Assembly (NCBI GenBank): GCA_944324555.1
Contig: CALUWU010000155.1
Location: 1 to 37,604, forward strand
Origin: an uncultured Desulfovibrio sp.
GTDB taxonomy: Bacteria; Desulfobacterota; Desulfovibrionia; Desulfovibrionales; Desulfovibrionaceae
Length of the DNA stretch: 37,604 nucleotides
Direction: 5' to 3'
A program made the translations under genes and the position numbers. This document shows positions 16,103 through 24,268 of the stretch, in pieces. Below the pieces are notes generated by a model. That model saw only the letters and a program-made list of their open reading frames with translations, was not told where the DNA came from and ran no database searches. Position 1 is the stretch's first letter. Each line of letters starts with the position of its first letter.

Positions 16103-17056
16103 CTATCGACCTCCAAAGGGCTTGGGGCGCAGCAGATCAAGCTGCGGCGCCAGCAGGTTGGCCAGCAGGATGGCAAAGGGCGCGCCGTCGGCATAGACGC
16201 CGTACTTGCGGATCAGCATGACGAGCGCGCCGCCGACGAGCCCGAACAGGAACATGGGCAGCGGACGGCTCGGCGCGTTGGCCGGGTCCGTAATCAGGAA
16301 GAAGCCGCCCAGCAGGACCGAGCCCGTCGCCAGATGGAAGAAGGGCGAGGCGTTGGTCGCGGGATCGGCCAGCGCGAAGGCCGTGGCCAGACCGGCGACG
16401 CCAAGGAAAAAGCCCAGGGCGATGTGCCAGCGCACGAAGCCGCGCGCCGCAAGGAAGCTCCCGCCCAGAAACAGCGCGCCCGCCTGCCCCGCGCCAAGAC
16501 CGTTGATCTGCCGTCCGAGCAGCAGGTCCTCAAAGGGGATTTCTTCCGCCGCCGCGGCGCCAAAGTACTTGAGGCGCAGCAGCGGATCGACGAACGTCGT
16601 ATCAAGCTGCATGGCGTTGGCGTCCATGAGCAGGGGGAAGGACACGAACAGGATCGCCCAGCCCGTCAGCGTCGTGTTGACAGGATTGGCGCCCAGGCCG
16701 CCGAAGGCCATCTTGCCGAGGCAGATGGACGCCGCGGCGCCCAGACAGACCAGCCACCAGGGCGCGGCGGCGGGCAGCATGAAGGCCAGCAGCAGGCCGG
16801 AAACGGCGGCGGTACCGTCGTCCACGGAAATGTCGCGCCCCATGACTTTCTGGCACAGGGCTTCCGCGGCCACGCACGCGGCCACGCACAGCGCCATGAC
16901 GCGCAGGGCGGGCAGGCCCCAGTTCCAGACGGCGCAGAGGGCCGCGGGGGCGAGCGCGACGGCCATCCACAGGCTCTGGCGCCGCACCGTGCGCCCGCAA
17001 TGCCAGTAGGGAGGGGCGCTCATGGCCAGCAGAACGGCGTTGCGGACATCAGGCAT
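16103..17056 (-). CDS. rnfD: Rnf complex membrane subunit RnfD
   Basis: Polytopic membrane subunit related to NqrB. 317 residues with about nine or ten hydrophobic segments. Recognisable RnfD features are GRDISVDDGTAAVSGLLLAFMLP, GGLGANPVNTTLTGWA, RWHIALGFFLG and FFLITDPANAP. In other RnfD proteins the covalent FMN is on the threonine of an S-x-A-T-P-L segment in the periplasmic loop; here the matching place (about residue 155) reads LDTTFVDPLLRLK, so the expected threonine seems replaced by aspartate. The start codon lies inside the end of rnfC (eight-base overlap). Confidence 0.95.
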   Translation of the reverse strand: MPDVRNAVLLAMSAPPYWHCGRTVRRQSLWMAVALAPAALCAVWNWGLPALRVMALCVAACVAAEALCQKVMGRDISVDDGTAAVSGLLLAFMLPAAAPWWLVCLGAAASICLGKMAFGGLGANPVNTTLTGWAILFVSFPLLMDANAMQLDTTFVDPLLRLKYFGAAAAEEIPFEDLLLGRQINGLGAGQAGALFLGGSFLAARGFVRWHIALGFFLGVAGLATAFALADPATNASPFFHLATGSVLLGGFFLITDPANAPSRPLPMFLFGLVGGALVMLIRKYGVYADGAPFAILLANLLAPQLDLLRPKPFGGR

Positions 17057-18341
17057 GGCTATCCTCCTTGGATTCGGGCTCGTTGCCGGCGACGGCGCCG
17101 GCGGGTTCCGGCGGGGCGAGCCGCCGATCCGCCTCGGCCAGCTTGTGCTTGGCCAGCCGGATATATTGCAGCACGGGGCGGCGCGCTATGCAGACGTAGC
17201 CGCACAGGCCGCATTCCAGACAGGCGTCCACATGCTCCTTGCGCGCCCGCTCGTGCAGGGCGAATTCCGCATAGCGGCTCAGCAGGCTGGGAGAGAGACG
17301 CGCCGGGCAGATGAGAACGCAGGCGCCGCAGTTGATGCAGGGCGCGTGGCCCTGCATGGGCGGCACGGTTCCCGCCTCGACCACGAAAACCCCCATGGAG
17401 CCGCGCGTGACGCTGCGGGAAAGCTTGTCGAGGCTTTCGCCCCGCAGCGGGCCGCCGCGCACGAGAGAATCCCCCTCCCGCAGTTCGATGCCGGCGAAGT
17501 CGAGCAGCTCGCCCACCATGCAGCCGTCCTTGACGATATAGTTGCCGGAGTGGCGGAGGCTGCCCACGGTGAGCACCGTTTCCACCAGCGGCAGCCCGGT
17601 TTCCGCCACCCTTCCCAGGCTCCAGAGATTGTGCAGGCCGACGACGCCCACGCCTTCGGGGCGCTCTCTGCCGGTGACGGCCTTGACGAGCAGTTCGTTG
17701 ACGCTGGCGGGGTACTGCGAGGGCACGTGGGCGATTTCCAGATCGTGGAATTGAAGGCGCATTTCGCGCGGGACGGCCAGCACGATCTTCCGGGCGGGCG
17801 AGAGCTGGCGCAGCAGCGCAAGCCCGGCCGAAAGGGTTGATCTGTGGGCCATCAGCATGGGCTCGGCCCAGGTGATGCCCGGGTCGGGGTTCAGACCGTT
17901 GATGATCAGGGTTTCGCATTCCTGCCCCAGCGAGCGGGTGTTGAGCCCCAGCTCCTTGAGCCCCAGTGCGAGCCGTTTGCGGCCCTCGGCGCCGGCGCCG
18001 CAGTCGCGGGCCAGCTCCATGACGTCCGTCTTGCGGACTTCGGCGGCCATGGCCCGCAGTTCCTCGTCCGGCTCCGCGGCTTCCAGAAAGAGGCTGCGCT
18101 CGTTGATGTCGCTGACCACGCCGAACATGGGCGAGAAGAGATCCCCCTTGAGCGGCGAGGGATGCGTCCCCAGCCGCATGAAGGGATAGACGCGCGCCTT
18201 TTTCCTGACGCCCTCGGCCAGAGTCATGTCCTCGCGGTTCAGGCGCGCCTGCCGCGGTTCCGGGCCCATGCTGAAGCGTTGCGTCACGCCGTACAGCAGG
18301 TGAAAGCGAGGGTCGGTCAACATGGTGAACAGTTCTTTCAT
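17049..18341 (-). CDS. rnfC: Rnf complex peripheral subunit RnfC, divergent
   Basis: Peripheral subunit of Rnf. From ATG 18341 (GAGG ribosome site) it has 430 residues. Two C-terminal [4Fe-4S] motifs are intact: CINCGACVLICPARL at about residue 335 and CLECGLCGYVC at about 374. The N-terminal biotin/sandwich-like region (RLGTHPSPLKGDLFSPMFG) and the LIINGLNPDPG strand are recognisable. However, the glycine-rich GxGGAGFPT loop and the NGAECEPY segment that bind FMN and NADH in canonical RnfC are not found; the corresponding text is LGLNTRSLGQECETLIINGLNPDPG. The gene follows the decaheme cytochrome by seven bases and overlaps rnfD. Identity as RnfC is firm; NADH oxidoreduction is doubtful. Confidence 0.9.
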   Translation of the reverse strand: MKELFTMLTDPRFHLLYGVTQRFSMGPEPRQARLNREDMTLAEGVRKKARVYPFMRLGTHPSPLKGDLFSPMFGVVSDINERSLFLEAAEPDEELRAMAAEVRKTDVMELARDCGAGAEGRKRLALGLKELGLNTRSLGQECETLIINGLNPDPGITWAEPMLMAHRSTLSAGLALLRQLSPARKIVLAVPREMRLQFHDLEIAHVPSQYPASVNELLVKAVTGRERPEGVGVVGLHNLWSLGRVAETGLPLVETVLTVGSLRHSGNYIVKDGCMVGELLDFAGIELREGDSLVRGGPLRGESLDKLSRSVTRGSMGVFVVEAGTVPPMQGHAPCINCGACVLICPARLSPSLLSRYAEFALHERARKEHVDACLECGLCGYVCIARRPVLQYIRLAKHKLAEADRRLAPPEPAGAVAGNEPESKEDSHA

Positions 18342-18348
18342 GCCTGCC

Positions 18349-19164
18349 TCACTTGGTATGACATTGTCCGCACTGCGTCTTTTCAAACGGCCCCTTGCCG
18401 ACCTTGCGATGGCAGGTCATGCACTGGCCGTGGAAGGCGTCCATGCGTCCTGGAATCAGCTTTTGCGCGCTCTTGCCGTGGCAGACGGCGCAGTCGGTAT
18501 ACAGCGGATCAAGGCGTACCAGACCTTCGCGCGGCAGGCGGTAGCGCACCTTGACCGTCGTATGGCAGGAGGCGCAGCCCCTGGCCCCCGCCGCGAACAG
18601 ATCTTCATGGCAGGAACGGCACTTCTGATGCGCGGCGTCGGCCAGAGAGGGCGGCGCGCCCTTTTCGCGGGGCTGCCTGCCGGGGGCGACGCCGCGTTCG
18701 TGGCAGTCGGCGCAGTTCTGCGGCGAGGCTTCGATGGATTCGTCGTGATGGCAGTCCGTGCAGGAGAGCCCGAACTCTTCGTAGTGGCGCTCATGACCCC
18801 ACTGCTTCGGGGTCAGTTCCTGATGGTGACAGGTCGCGCAGGCGTTGTTGTCGTTGAAGGCGGCGGCGTGCGTCTTCTTGAAATTTTCGTCGAAGGCGGC
18901 GCCGTGACAGGAGCCGCAGGGGATGGGCTTCTCTCGCGCCGCAGGGCTTTCATGGTGACAGCTGGCGCAGTTGCGCTCCTGTCCCGGAGGGGGAGCGACA
19001 AGCGCCGCGTGGCGCGCGTGCTCGAAGACGACGGGGCCGCCGGCGTTGTCGTAAAGAATACGGCGGGGAGCATCGTCGCGCGGCGTGGGAACGAGGTACA
19101 GACCCGCGCCGACGACGCCTAGCGCAAGGGCGATGATGGTCATGGGTGAAAAGCGTTTTTGCAT
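18349..19164 (-). CDS. dhcF: Decaheme cytochrome c of the Rnf operon
   Basis: Multiheme c-type cytochrome. 271 residues with an N-terminal membrane/signal helix (MTIIALALGVVGAGLYLVP), then ten CXXCH motifs in order: CASCH, CGSCH, CATCH, CTDCH, CADCH, CRSCH, CASCH, CAVCH, CMTCH, CGQCH, plus spare histidines for the sixth iron ligand. The helix has no obvious cleavage site, so it may remain a membrane anchor with the hemes in the periplasm. In Desulfovibrio such a gene heads the Rnf operon, so it probably exchanges electrons between the Rnf complex and the periplasmic cytochrome c pool. GAGGTGG precedes the ATG. Confidence 0.95.
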   Translation of the reverse strand: MQKRFSPMTIIALALGVVGAGLYLVPTPRDDAPRRILYDNAGGPVVFEHARHAALVAPPPGQERNCASCHHESPAAREKPIPCGSCHGAAFDENFKKTHAAAFNDNNACATCHHQELTPKQWGHERHYEEFGLSCTDCHHDESIEASPQNCADCHERGVAPGRQPREKGAPPSLADAAHQKCRSCHEDLFAAGARGCASCHTTVKVRYRLPREGLVRLDPLYTDCAVCHGKSAQKLIPGRMDAFHGQCMTCHRKVGKGPFEKTQCGQCHTK

Positions 19165-19185
19165 GGGCCACCTCGCTATGCTGCG

Positions 19186-19207
19186 GTTGGGGCGGCCCGG
19201 CCGGGCC
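19186..19207. repeat. Palindrome between agcS and dhcF
   Basis: Perfect palindrome GGGCGGCCCGGCCGGGCCGCCC in the 63-base gap (written as two halves of eleven it is GGGCGGCCCGG / CCGGGCCGCCC). No T-run; possible transcript-end structure after agcS or a site before the Rnf operon. Confidence 0.5.
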
Positions 19208-19227
19208 GCCCTGATATGTATTTGATT

Positions 19228-20583
19228 TTACAGGATGAAACGCGGGTCCTTTTGCGCTTCTTCGCGTACCAGACGGAAGAGGAAGGGGCTCAGCAGCAGG
19301 ATGCCGACAAGGTTGGGGAACGCCATGAGGGCGTTGCCGATATCCGAGGCCAGCCAGACAAGATCCAGCGTCAGCAGGGCGCCGAGGCAGAAGACCGCCA
19401 CGTAGACGATGCGGAACGGCAGCTGGGCGCGGTCGCCGAAAAGATAGATGGCGCAGCGTTCGCCGTAGACGCACCAGCCCAGCGCCGTGGTGAAGGCGAA
19501 GAGGGCGAGGCAGACGGTCACGCCGATCTTGCCGATGCCGGGCAGGGCCTTTTCATAGGCGGCGGCGGTCATGATGCCCCCGCTGACGCCGGAGCACCAT
19601 TCGCCGGTCACCAGAATGGCGAAGCCCGTCATGGAGCAGATGACAAGGGTGGTGACGAAAACGTCCAGCATGCCGATGCTGGCCTGCGTCAGCGGGCTGT
19701 GCGCGGTGGAGGCGGCGTGCGCCATGGGCGCGGTGCCCAGGCCGGCCTCGTTGGAGAAGACGCCGCGCGCCATGCCCTGCCGTATGGCCATCATGACCGT
19801 GGCGCCGGCAAAGCCGCCGCCGGCGGCGGCGGGCGTGAAGGCGTCGCGGAAGATCATCCAGATGACGGACGGGATTTCCGTGATGTGCGAACCGATGACC
19901 AGCAGCGACAGCACGCAGTAAAGGCAGGCCATGAAGGGCACGAGCCTGCCGGCCACGGCGCCGACGCGCGACACGCCGCCGATGATGACCGTGCCGGCCA
20001 GCAGGAGCAGCGCCAGCGCCGTCGCCCAGACGGGAATGCCGAAGGTGTCGGCAAGATTGGCGCTGATGGCGTTGGCCTGCACCATGGCGCCGGTGCCCAT
20101 GCAGGCGATCATGCAGAAAATGCAGAAGAGCGCGCCCATCCACGCCCAGCGGGGGCCGAGCCCGTTCTTGATGAAATACATGGCGCCGCCGACCCAGTTG
20201 CCCGCGGGCGTCTTTTCGCGGAACTGCACCGAAAGCATGACTTCCGCAAACTTGGTGACCATGCCGACCACGGCGGTCACCCACATCCAGAAGAGCGCGC
20301 CCGGGCCGCCGACGGAAATGGCCGTGGCCACCCCCACGATACTTCCCGTGCCGATGGTTCCCGCCAGCGCCGTCATCAGGGCGTTCCAGGGCGAAATCTC
20401 TCCGTCTTCGGACTGATGCGACCGCCCCTGCCACAGGCAGGCGTAGGAACGCATCCAGTTGCGGAACGGGAAAAAGCGCAGCCCGACGGTCAGGTACAGG
20501 CCCGTACCGACCAGAAGCACCAGCATGATGGGCCCCCAGACCACGTCGGAAACGGCTTTAAGGGCGCTAATCACAACCTCCAC
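19228..20583 (-). CDS. Amino acid carrier protein, sodium:alanine symporter (AgcS)
   Basis: Secondary transporter of the alanine/glycine:cation symporter family, bringing small amino acids in with sodium or protons. About ten or eleven hydrophobic segments; family motifs seen are GTGSIVGVATAISVGGPGALFW (split here as GTGSIVGVATAIS and GGPGALFWMW), then GVFSNEAGLGTAPMAHAAS. The GTG at 20583 is chosen (451 residues) because GGGGGG lies five bases upstream and family proteins start near this point; a frame from the ATG at 20739 would add 52 residues with no membrane or signal character. A promoter (20672-20700) lies inside that extra stretch, supporting the short form. Substrate not predictable beyond the family. 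Confidence 0.93.
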   Translation of the reverse strand: MEVVISALKAVSDVVWGPIMLVLLVGTGLYLTVGLRFFPFRNWMRSYACLWQGRSHQSEDGEISPWNALMTALAGTIGTGSIVGVATAISVGGPGALFWMWVTAVVGMVTKFAEVMLSVQFREKTPAGNWVGGAMYFIKNGLGPRWAWMGALFCIFCMIACMGTGAMVQANAISANLADTFGIPVWATALALLLLAGTVIIGGVSRVGAVAGRLVPFMACLYCVLSLLVIGSHITEIPSVIWMIFRDAFTPAAAGGGFAGATVMMAIRQGMARGVFSNEAGLGTAPMAHAASTAHSPLTQASIGMLDVFVTTLVICSMTGFAILVTGEWCSGVSGGIMTAAAYEKALPGIGKIGVTVCLALFAFTTALGWCVYGERCAIYLFGDRAQLPFRIVYVAVFCLGALLTLDLVWLASDIGNALMAFPNLVGILLLSPFLFRLVREEAQKDPRFIL

Positions 20584-20671
20584 GATATCCCCCCATAGCG
20601 GCGTGCGCCGCGTACAGTTGCATTTGCCTTCGGCGTTCGGACATTCCGAAAACGCTCCGAGCATACTCCGT

Positions 20672-20700
20672 AGTATAGGACAAGCGGCGGGCTTTGGTAA
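20672..20700 (-). promoter_or_regulatory. Sigma70-type promoter of agcS
   Basis: On the minus strand -35 TTACCA (20695-20700), 17 bases, -10 TATACT (20672-20677). The leader to the GTG would be about 80 bases. Confidence 0.6.
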
Positions 20701-20739
20701 AGAAAAAAATTGCTTTGCCGGAAAGTTTAACTGCATCAT

Positions 20740-20960
20740 GATAATTTATGCGTTGAAAAATCTGTTTTTTTGTGTTTGTGTACCCAAACAATATCATTTT
20801 CAAACATGAAAAAAATGAAAAATAGCACATGCTGCATTTTTACAGCATCAAAGAACTATTTTTACAATAAGAAAATATTTTTTCATAGATTTGCATGTAA
20901 AATATAAACAGCTATTGCAGTCGTATCTGTAAATTGTGGAAAATGTAAAAGTTTTATTGC
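20740..20960. other. AT-rich divergent intergenic island
   Basis: More than 200 bases of strongly AT-rich DNA in a GC-rich genome, between divergent agcS and hisH. It has an inverted repeat ATGCTG / CAGCAT (20829-20834, 20843-20848), several A and T tracts, and no credible gene. Likely a regulator-binding or bent region. Confidence 0.5.
20880..20908 (+). promoter_or_regulatory. Possible promoter of hisH-hisF
   Basis: -35 TTTTCA (20880-20885), 17 bases, -10 TATAAA (20903-20908). In AT-rich DNA such matches arise easily, so this is tentative. The resulting leader of about 200 bases would include a hairpin GCCGTCCG / CGGACGGC (20972-20999). Confidence 0.35.
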
Positions 20961-21114
20961 GGCGGGGCGGCGCCGTCCGTCATTCTCCCGCCGGACGGCG
21001 GCCGGCGCGCCGCGCCCGGGCCGCGCCGCCTCTTGCGTCCCGGGGCGATTGGGGCAATACTTGTCGGCGTCTTGCGCCTGCGGGCGTCGAACATCTGGCT
21101 TGAAGGAAGGTCGC

Positions 21115-21765
21115 ATGCTGGCGATTCTTGATTACGGGGCGGGCAATCAGACGAGCGTTCGCCGGGCTTTGGAACATTTGGGAGTGCCGTGCGTCGTCAC
21201 GTCGGACCCGGCGACGGCCGAAGCGGCGCAGGGGCTGATCTTTCCCGGCGTGGGCGCGGCCGGACAGGCCATGCGGGCGCTGCACGAAAGCGGACTGGAG
21301 GAGGTCCTGCGGCGGGTCATCATCCGGCGTGAGCCGCTGCTCGGCATCTGTCTGGGCTGTCAGATCCTGCTGGAGTACAGCGAGGAGAACGACGCCATGA
21401 CCCTGGGCATTCTGCCGGGGCGCACCGTGCGCTTTCCCGACGGCATGAAGCAGGAGGACGGTTCCCCCGCGCCGGTGCCGCACATGGGCTGGAACAGCCT
21501 GCGCGTCAGGCGGCCCAGCCGCCTGCTGGACGGCGTGGCCCCGGACGCGGAATTCTATTTCGTGCACAGCTACTTCACGGAACCGGCGCCGGAGCTGGTC
21601 ATCGCAACGACGACCTACGGGACGGAGTTCTGCTCCGTCTACGGGCGCGACGGCCTGTGGGCCGTTCAGTGCCATCTGGAAAAGAGCGGGCGCCCGGGGC
21701 TGCGGGTCCTGCGGAATTTCTACGACTACTGCCGCAGCGCGCGGCCGGAGGCGACCTCATGCTGA
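21115..21765 (+). CDS. hisH: Imidazole glycerol phosphate synthase, glutaminase subunit HisH
   Basis: Class I glutamine amidotransferase giving ammonia to HisF in histidine synthesis. 216 residues from ATG 21115 with AAGGAAGG upstream. Motifs: ILDYGAGN at the start, the nucleophile elbow [12 protein letters not shown] (Cys near residue 82), MGWNSL, YFVHSYF, and the His-Glu pair in [10 protein letters not shown] (most family members have QFHPEKSG; the catalytic His and Glu are kept, the Pro is Leu). It overlaps hisF by seven bases. Confidence 0.95.
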   Translation: MLAILDYGAGNQTSVRRALEHLGVPCVVTSDPATAEAAQGLIFPGVGAAGQAMRALHESGLEEVLRRVIIRREPLLGICLGCQILLEYSEENDAMTLGILPGRTVRFPDGMKQEDGSPAPVPHMGWNSLRVRRPSRLLDGVAPDAEFYFVHSYFTEPAPELVIATTTYGTEFCSVYGRDGLWAVQCHLEKSGRPGLRVLRNFYDYCRSARPEATSC

Positions 21766-22538
21766 GCAAGCGCGTCATTCCCTGCCTCGACGTTCGGGCT
21801 GGGCGGCTGACCAAGGGCATCAAGTTTGAAGGCAATGTGGATATCGGCGATCCCGTGGAGAGCGCCCGCCGTTATTATGAGGAAGGCGCGGACGAGATCG
21901 TCTTTTACGATATCACGGCTTCGGCCGAGCAGCGCGGCATCTTTCTGGACGTGGTGGAAAAGGTCGCCTCGGCCATATTCATTCCGTTCAGCGTGGGCGG
22001 CGGCATCGCGTCCGTGGCGGACATGCGGGCCGTCCTGCTGGCCGGCGCGGAAAAGGTGTCCGTCAATTCGGCGGCCGTCCGGCGGCCGGAGCTGATCAGC
22101 GAGGGCGCGGACGCCTTCGGTTCCCAGGCCGTCGTGGTCGGCATGGACGTCCTGAGGGTTCCCGCCACTCCTGAAATCCCCTCCGGCTATGAAATCGTCA
22201 TTCACGGCGGCCGCACGCGCACGGGGCTTGACGCCGTGGCGTGGGCCCGCCGCTGCGAGAAGCTGGGCGCGGGCGAACTGTGCGTCAATTCCATCGACGC
22301 GGACGGCACCTGCGACGGGTACGAGCTGGTGCTGACGCAGATGATCTCGGAGGCCGTGAGCCTGCCGGTCATCGCCTCCGGCGGCGCGGGCAAGCCCGAG
22401 CACTGCCACGAGGCCGTGAGCATCGGCGGCGCGTCGGCGGCGCTGGTGGCCAGCATCGTGCACTACGGGCAGTATACCATCCGGCAGTGCAAGGAAGAAA
22501 TGGCCCGGCGCGGCGCCAAGGTGCGCCTGACGTGGTAG
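21759..22538 (+). CDS. hisF: Imidazole glycerol phosphate synthase, cyclase subunit HisF
   Basis: Cyclase that joins ammonia and PRFAR to make imidazole glycerol phosphate and AICAR. 259 residues, TIM barrel. [20 protein letters not shown] holds the catalytic Asp; further motifs are [41 protein letters not shown], and [12 protein letters not shown] with the second catalytic Asp, then VIASGGAG. The ATG lies within the end of hisH. Sequence style (NSIDADGT) fits Desulfovibrio HisF rather than the HisF-like proteins of sugar-amination clusters. Confidence 0.95.
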   Translation: MLSKRVIPCLDVRAGRLTKGIKFEGNVDIGDPVESARRYYEEGADEIVFYDITASAEQRGIFLDVVEKVASAIFIPFSVGGGIASVADMRAVLLAGAEKVSVNSAAVRRPELISEGADAFGSQAVVVGMDVLRVPATPEIPSGYEIVIHGGRTRTGLDAVAWARRCEKLGAGELCVNSIDADGTCDGYELVLTQMISEAVSLPVIASGGAGKPEHCHEAVSIGGASAALVASIVHYGQYTIRQCKEEMARRGAKVRLTW

Positions 22539-23374
22539 ACGGCGCGGCCCAGCTCGAATCCCTGATCGCGACGGTGCGGCGGCGTCTGCGCGAGTGCGGA
22601 CGCGACGCCGTGGCCGTGGCCTATTCCGGGGGCGTGGACAGCCGTTTCCTGTGCCACGCCCTGCTGCGCGCCGGTCTGGACGTGCTGGCCCTGCATGCGC
22701 GGGGGCCGCACGTGCCCGAGGCGGAAAGCCGGCTGGCGCGGCGGCGGGCGGAAGAGGCGGGGCTGCCGCTGGAAGAAACGGAGTTCCAGCCCCTGGAAAT
22801 TCCCGGCGTGCGCGAAAACGGCCCCCGGCGCTGCTATTTCTGCAAGGCGGCGCTCATGCGCCGCCTGCGGGAGACGCTTGCCCGGCGCGAGGCCGGGGGC
22901 GAAGCGCCCCGCCTGCTCTGCGACGGCTCCAACGCCGACGATCTGAAGGCCTATCGCCCGGGATTGCAGGCCCTGCGGGAGGCCGGCGTCTTTTCGCCGC
23001 TGGCGGTCGCAGGCTTCGACAAGAAGGCCGTGCGCGCCGCCGGCGCGGCGACGGGCCTTGTCGATCCCCTTCAGGCGGCCCGTCCCTGCCTGCTGACCCG
23101 CTTTGCCTACGGAACGACGCCCGACGCCTCCCTGCTGCGCCGGCTTGCCGGGGCCGAGGAGGCGCTGGCCGGGCTCAAGGGGCCGGACGGCCGGCCGCTG
23201 CTGGGGGATTTTCGCGTGCGGCTGACGCCGGCGCCGCTGGTGCAGGCGCAGCGCCTGCCGGAAACGGCCCTGCCCCGGATCGACGCCGTCATGACGCGTT
23301 GCGGTCTTGCGCCCTGGGAATACCGGGAAGAGGCAGTAATCAGCGGACTTTACGACAGAAACGCGGAGCGCTGA
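22532..23374 (+). CDS. larE: LarE-type ATP-dependent sulfur transferase
   Basis: PP-loop protein. LarE uses ATP to activate the carboxylate of pyridinium biscarboxylic acid mononucleotide and gives up its own cysteine sulfur during synthesis of the nickel-pincer cofactor. The P-loop [14 protein letters not shown] is at residue 24 or so; the family signature [17 protein letters not shown] lies near residue 95, followed by [16 protein letters not shown] and [15 protein letters not shown], then [13 protein letters not shown]. About 280 residues. The GTG at 22532 overlaps the hisF stop. LarB, LarC and LarA are not nearby, so the substrate may differ. Co-transcription with hisHF is inferred from the overlap. 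Confidence 0.85.
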   Translation: MVDGAAQLESLIATVRRRLRECGRDAVAVAYSGGVDSRFLCHALLRAGLDVLALHARGPHVPEAESRLARRRAEEAGLPLEETEFQPLEIPGVRENGPRRCYFCKAALMRRLRETLARREAGGEAPRLLCDGSNADDLKAYRPGLQALREAGVFSPLAVAGFDKKAVRAAGAATGLVDPLQAARPCLLTRFAYGTTPDASLLRRLAGAEEALAGLKGPDGRPLLGDFRVRLTPAPLVQAQRLPETALPRIDAVMTRCGLAPWEYREEAVISGLYDRNAER

Positions 23375-23465
23375 CCGGCCTTTTCCGCAAGCGACGGGTG
23401 CGGAAATGCTGGACTTTTACCGGGATCGCGGCTATCAAAACCTGATTCGTTGAAATTTTCTTCCT

Positions 23466-23527
23466 TGCGCGGCGCGGCGTCGCTCCTGCCGGAGCGGCTC
23501 CGCGAGACGGCGCGCCGCGCCGCCGCC
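23466..23527. repeat. GC-rich inverted repeat after larE
   Basis: Imperfect arms of GCGCGGCGCGGCG type around an inner hairpin CGCTCC / GGAGCG. It may mark the end of the hisHF-larE transcript, but lacks a T-run. Confidence 0.35.
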
Positions 23528-23588
23528 TGCGAGGGAAGAGGCTGAAAAGGTAAAATCATTCAAGGGGTTGCATCCCCGCGGAGGACAC

Positions 23589-23696
23589 ATGGCTCACAAG
23601 AAAGTGGAACGCAAGAAGGAACTGGATCGTCGTCGTCATCGCCGCGAGCAGCGTCTGAAGCAGCGCGTGCGCGAAGCGAAGGCCGCCAAGGCGTAA
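23589..23696 (+). CDS. Small highly basic protein, function unknown
   Basis: 35 residues, too short for most gene finders, beginning MAHKKVERKKELDRRRHRRE and ending AAKA; about half the residues are Lys or Arg. A good ribosome site (GGAGGA) precedes the ATG and a clean terminator follows (23703-23739), so it is almost surely expressed. It resembles the small RRRHRK-type proteins annotated DUF6800 in some genomes, as far as I remember; a role in ribosome or RNA binding is a guess. Confidence 0.75.
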   Translation: MAHKKVERKKELDRRRHRREQRLKQRVREAKAAKA

Positions 23697-23702
23697 TTTG
23701 TT

Positions 23703-23739
23703 GCGCTGGCCGTTGCAAGGCGGCCGGCGCGTTGTTTTT
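23703..23739 (+). terminator. Intrinsic terminator after the small basic gene
   Basis: Stem GCGCTGGCCG / CGGCCGGCGC (one G-U pair), eight-base loop, then GTTGTTTTT. It starts six bases past the stop codon. Confidence 0.85.
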
Positions 23740-23856
23740 CCGTGCGCCCGTTCCGGCGCGTTTTCTGTCTCCCGGCGATAGCGCCGCTCCGCGCGGCGGT
23801 ATCGGAAGTTTGCAACGGCGAGCGGCGATGCCGCTTGGCCGTTCTCGGCGTTAGCT

Positions 23857-24261
23857 ATGCCTATTTACGAATATCAGTGCCCTGCGTGTCAGAAGGTTTT
23901 CGAGGAATGGACGACCGTGTCCGAGGCGCATGCGGACAAGCCCTGCCCCGCCTGCGGGGCCGCGTCGCAGCGCGTGCTTTCCAATACGTCGTTCGTGCTC
24001 AAGGGCGCGGGCTGGTACGTGAGCGATTACGGCTACCGCAAGGGCGTCAAGGATGAGGATTCTTCCACGGCCTACGGCGCGTCCGGCGCCATGACGCCCC
24101 CTGCCGACGCGGCTCCGGCCGCCTCTTCGTCGCCCGCGGCTCCGGCCGCGTCGTCCGGGACGACAGGCTCGTCCGCTCCCGCCTCGGCCGGGAACTCTTC
24201 GGGTTCCTCCGGCGGCGCGACCGCAACCCCCAGCGCGGCTGCCCCAGCCGCCAAAGCGTGA
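23857..24261 (+). CDS. FmdB-family zinc ribbon protein
   Basis: 134 residues. Residues 1-45 form the FmdB zinc ribbon (MPIYEYQCPACQKVFEEW, then CPACGAASQRVLS) with two CXXC knuckles, followed by the short family motif FVLKGAGWYVSDYG. From about residue 70 the chain is a low-complexity Ala/Ser/Pro/Gly tail, presumably disordered. FmdB proteins were named from a putative regulator of formamidase but the cellular role is unsettled. No strong ribosome site is visible. purB follows after seven bases. Confidence 0.9.
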   Translation: MPIYEYQCPACQKVFEEWTTVSEAHADKPCPACGAASQRVLSNTSFVLKGAGWYVSDYGYRKGVKDEDSSTAYGASGAMTPPADAAPAASSSPAAPAASSGTTGSSAPASAGNSSGSSGGATATPSAAAPAAKA

Positions 24262-24268
24262 GGCTCGC

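Noticed and set aside
21115-22538. HisH/HisF-like pair for sugar amination (WbuY/WbuZ type)
   Set aside because: No sugar amidotransferase or glycan genes nearby, and the HisF active-site segments fit the histidine enzyme.
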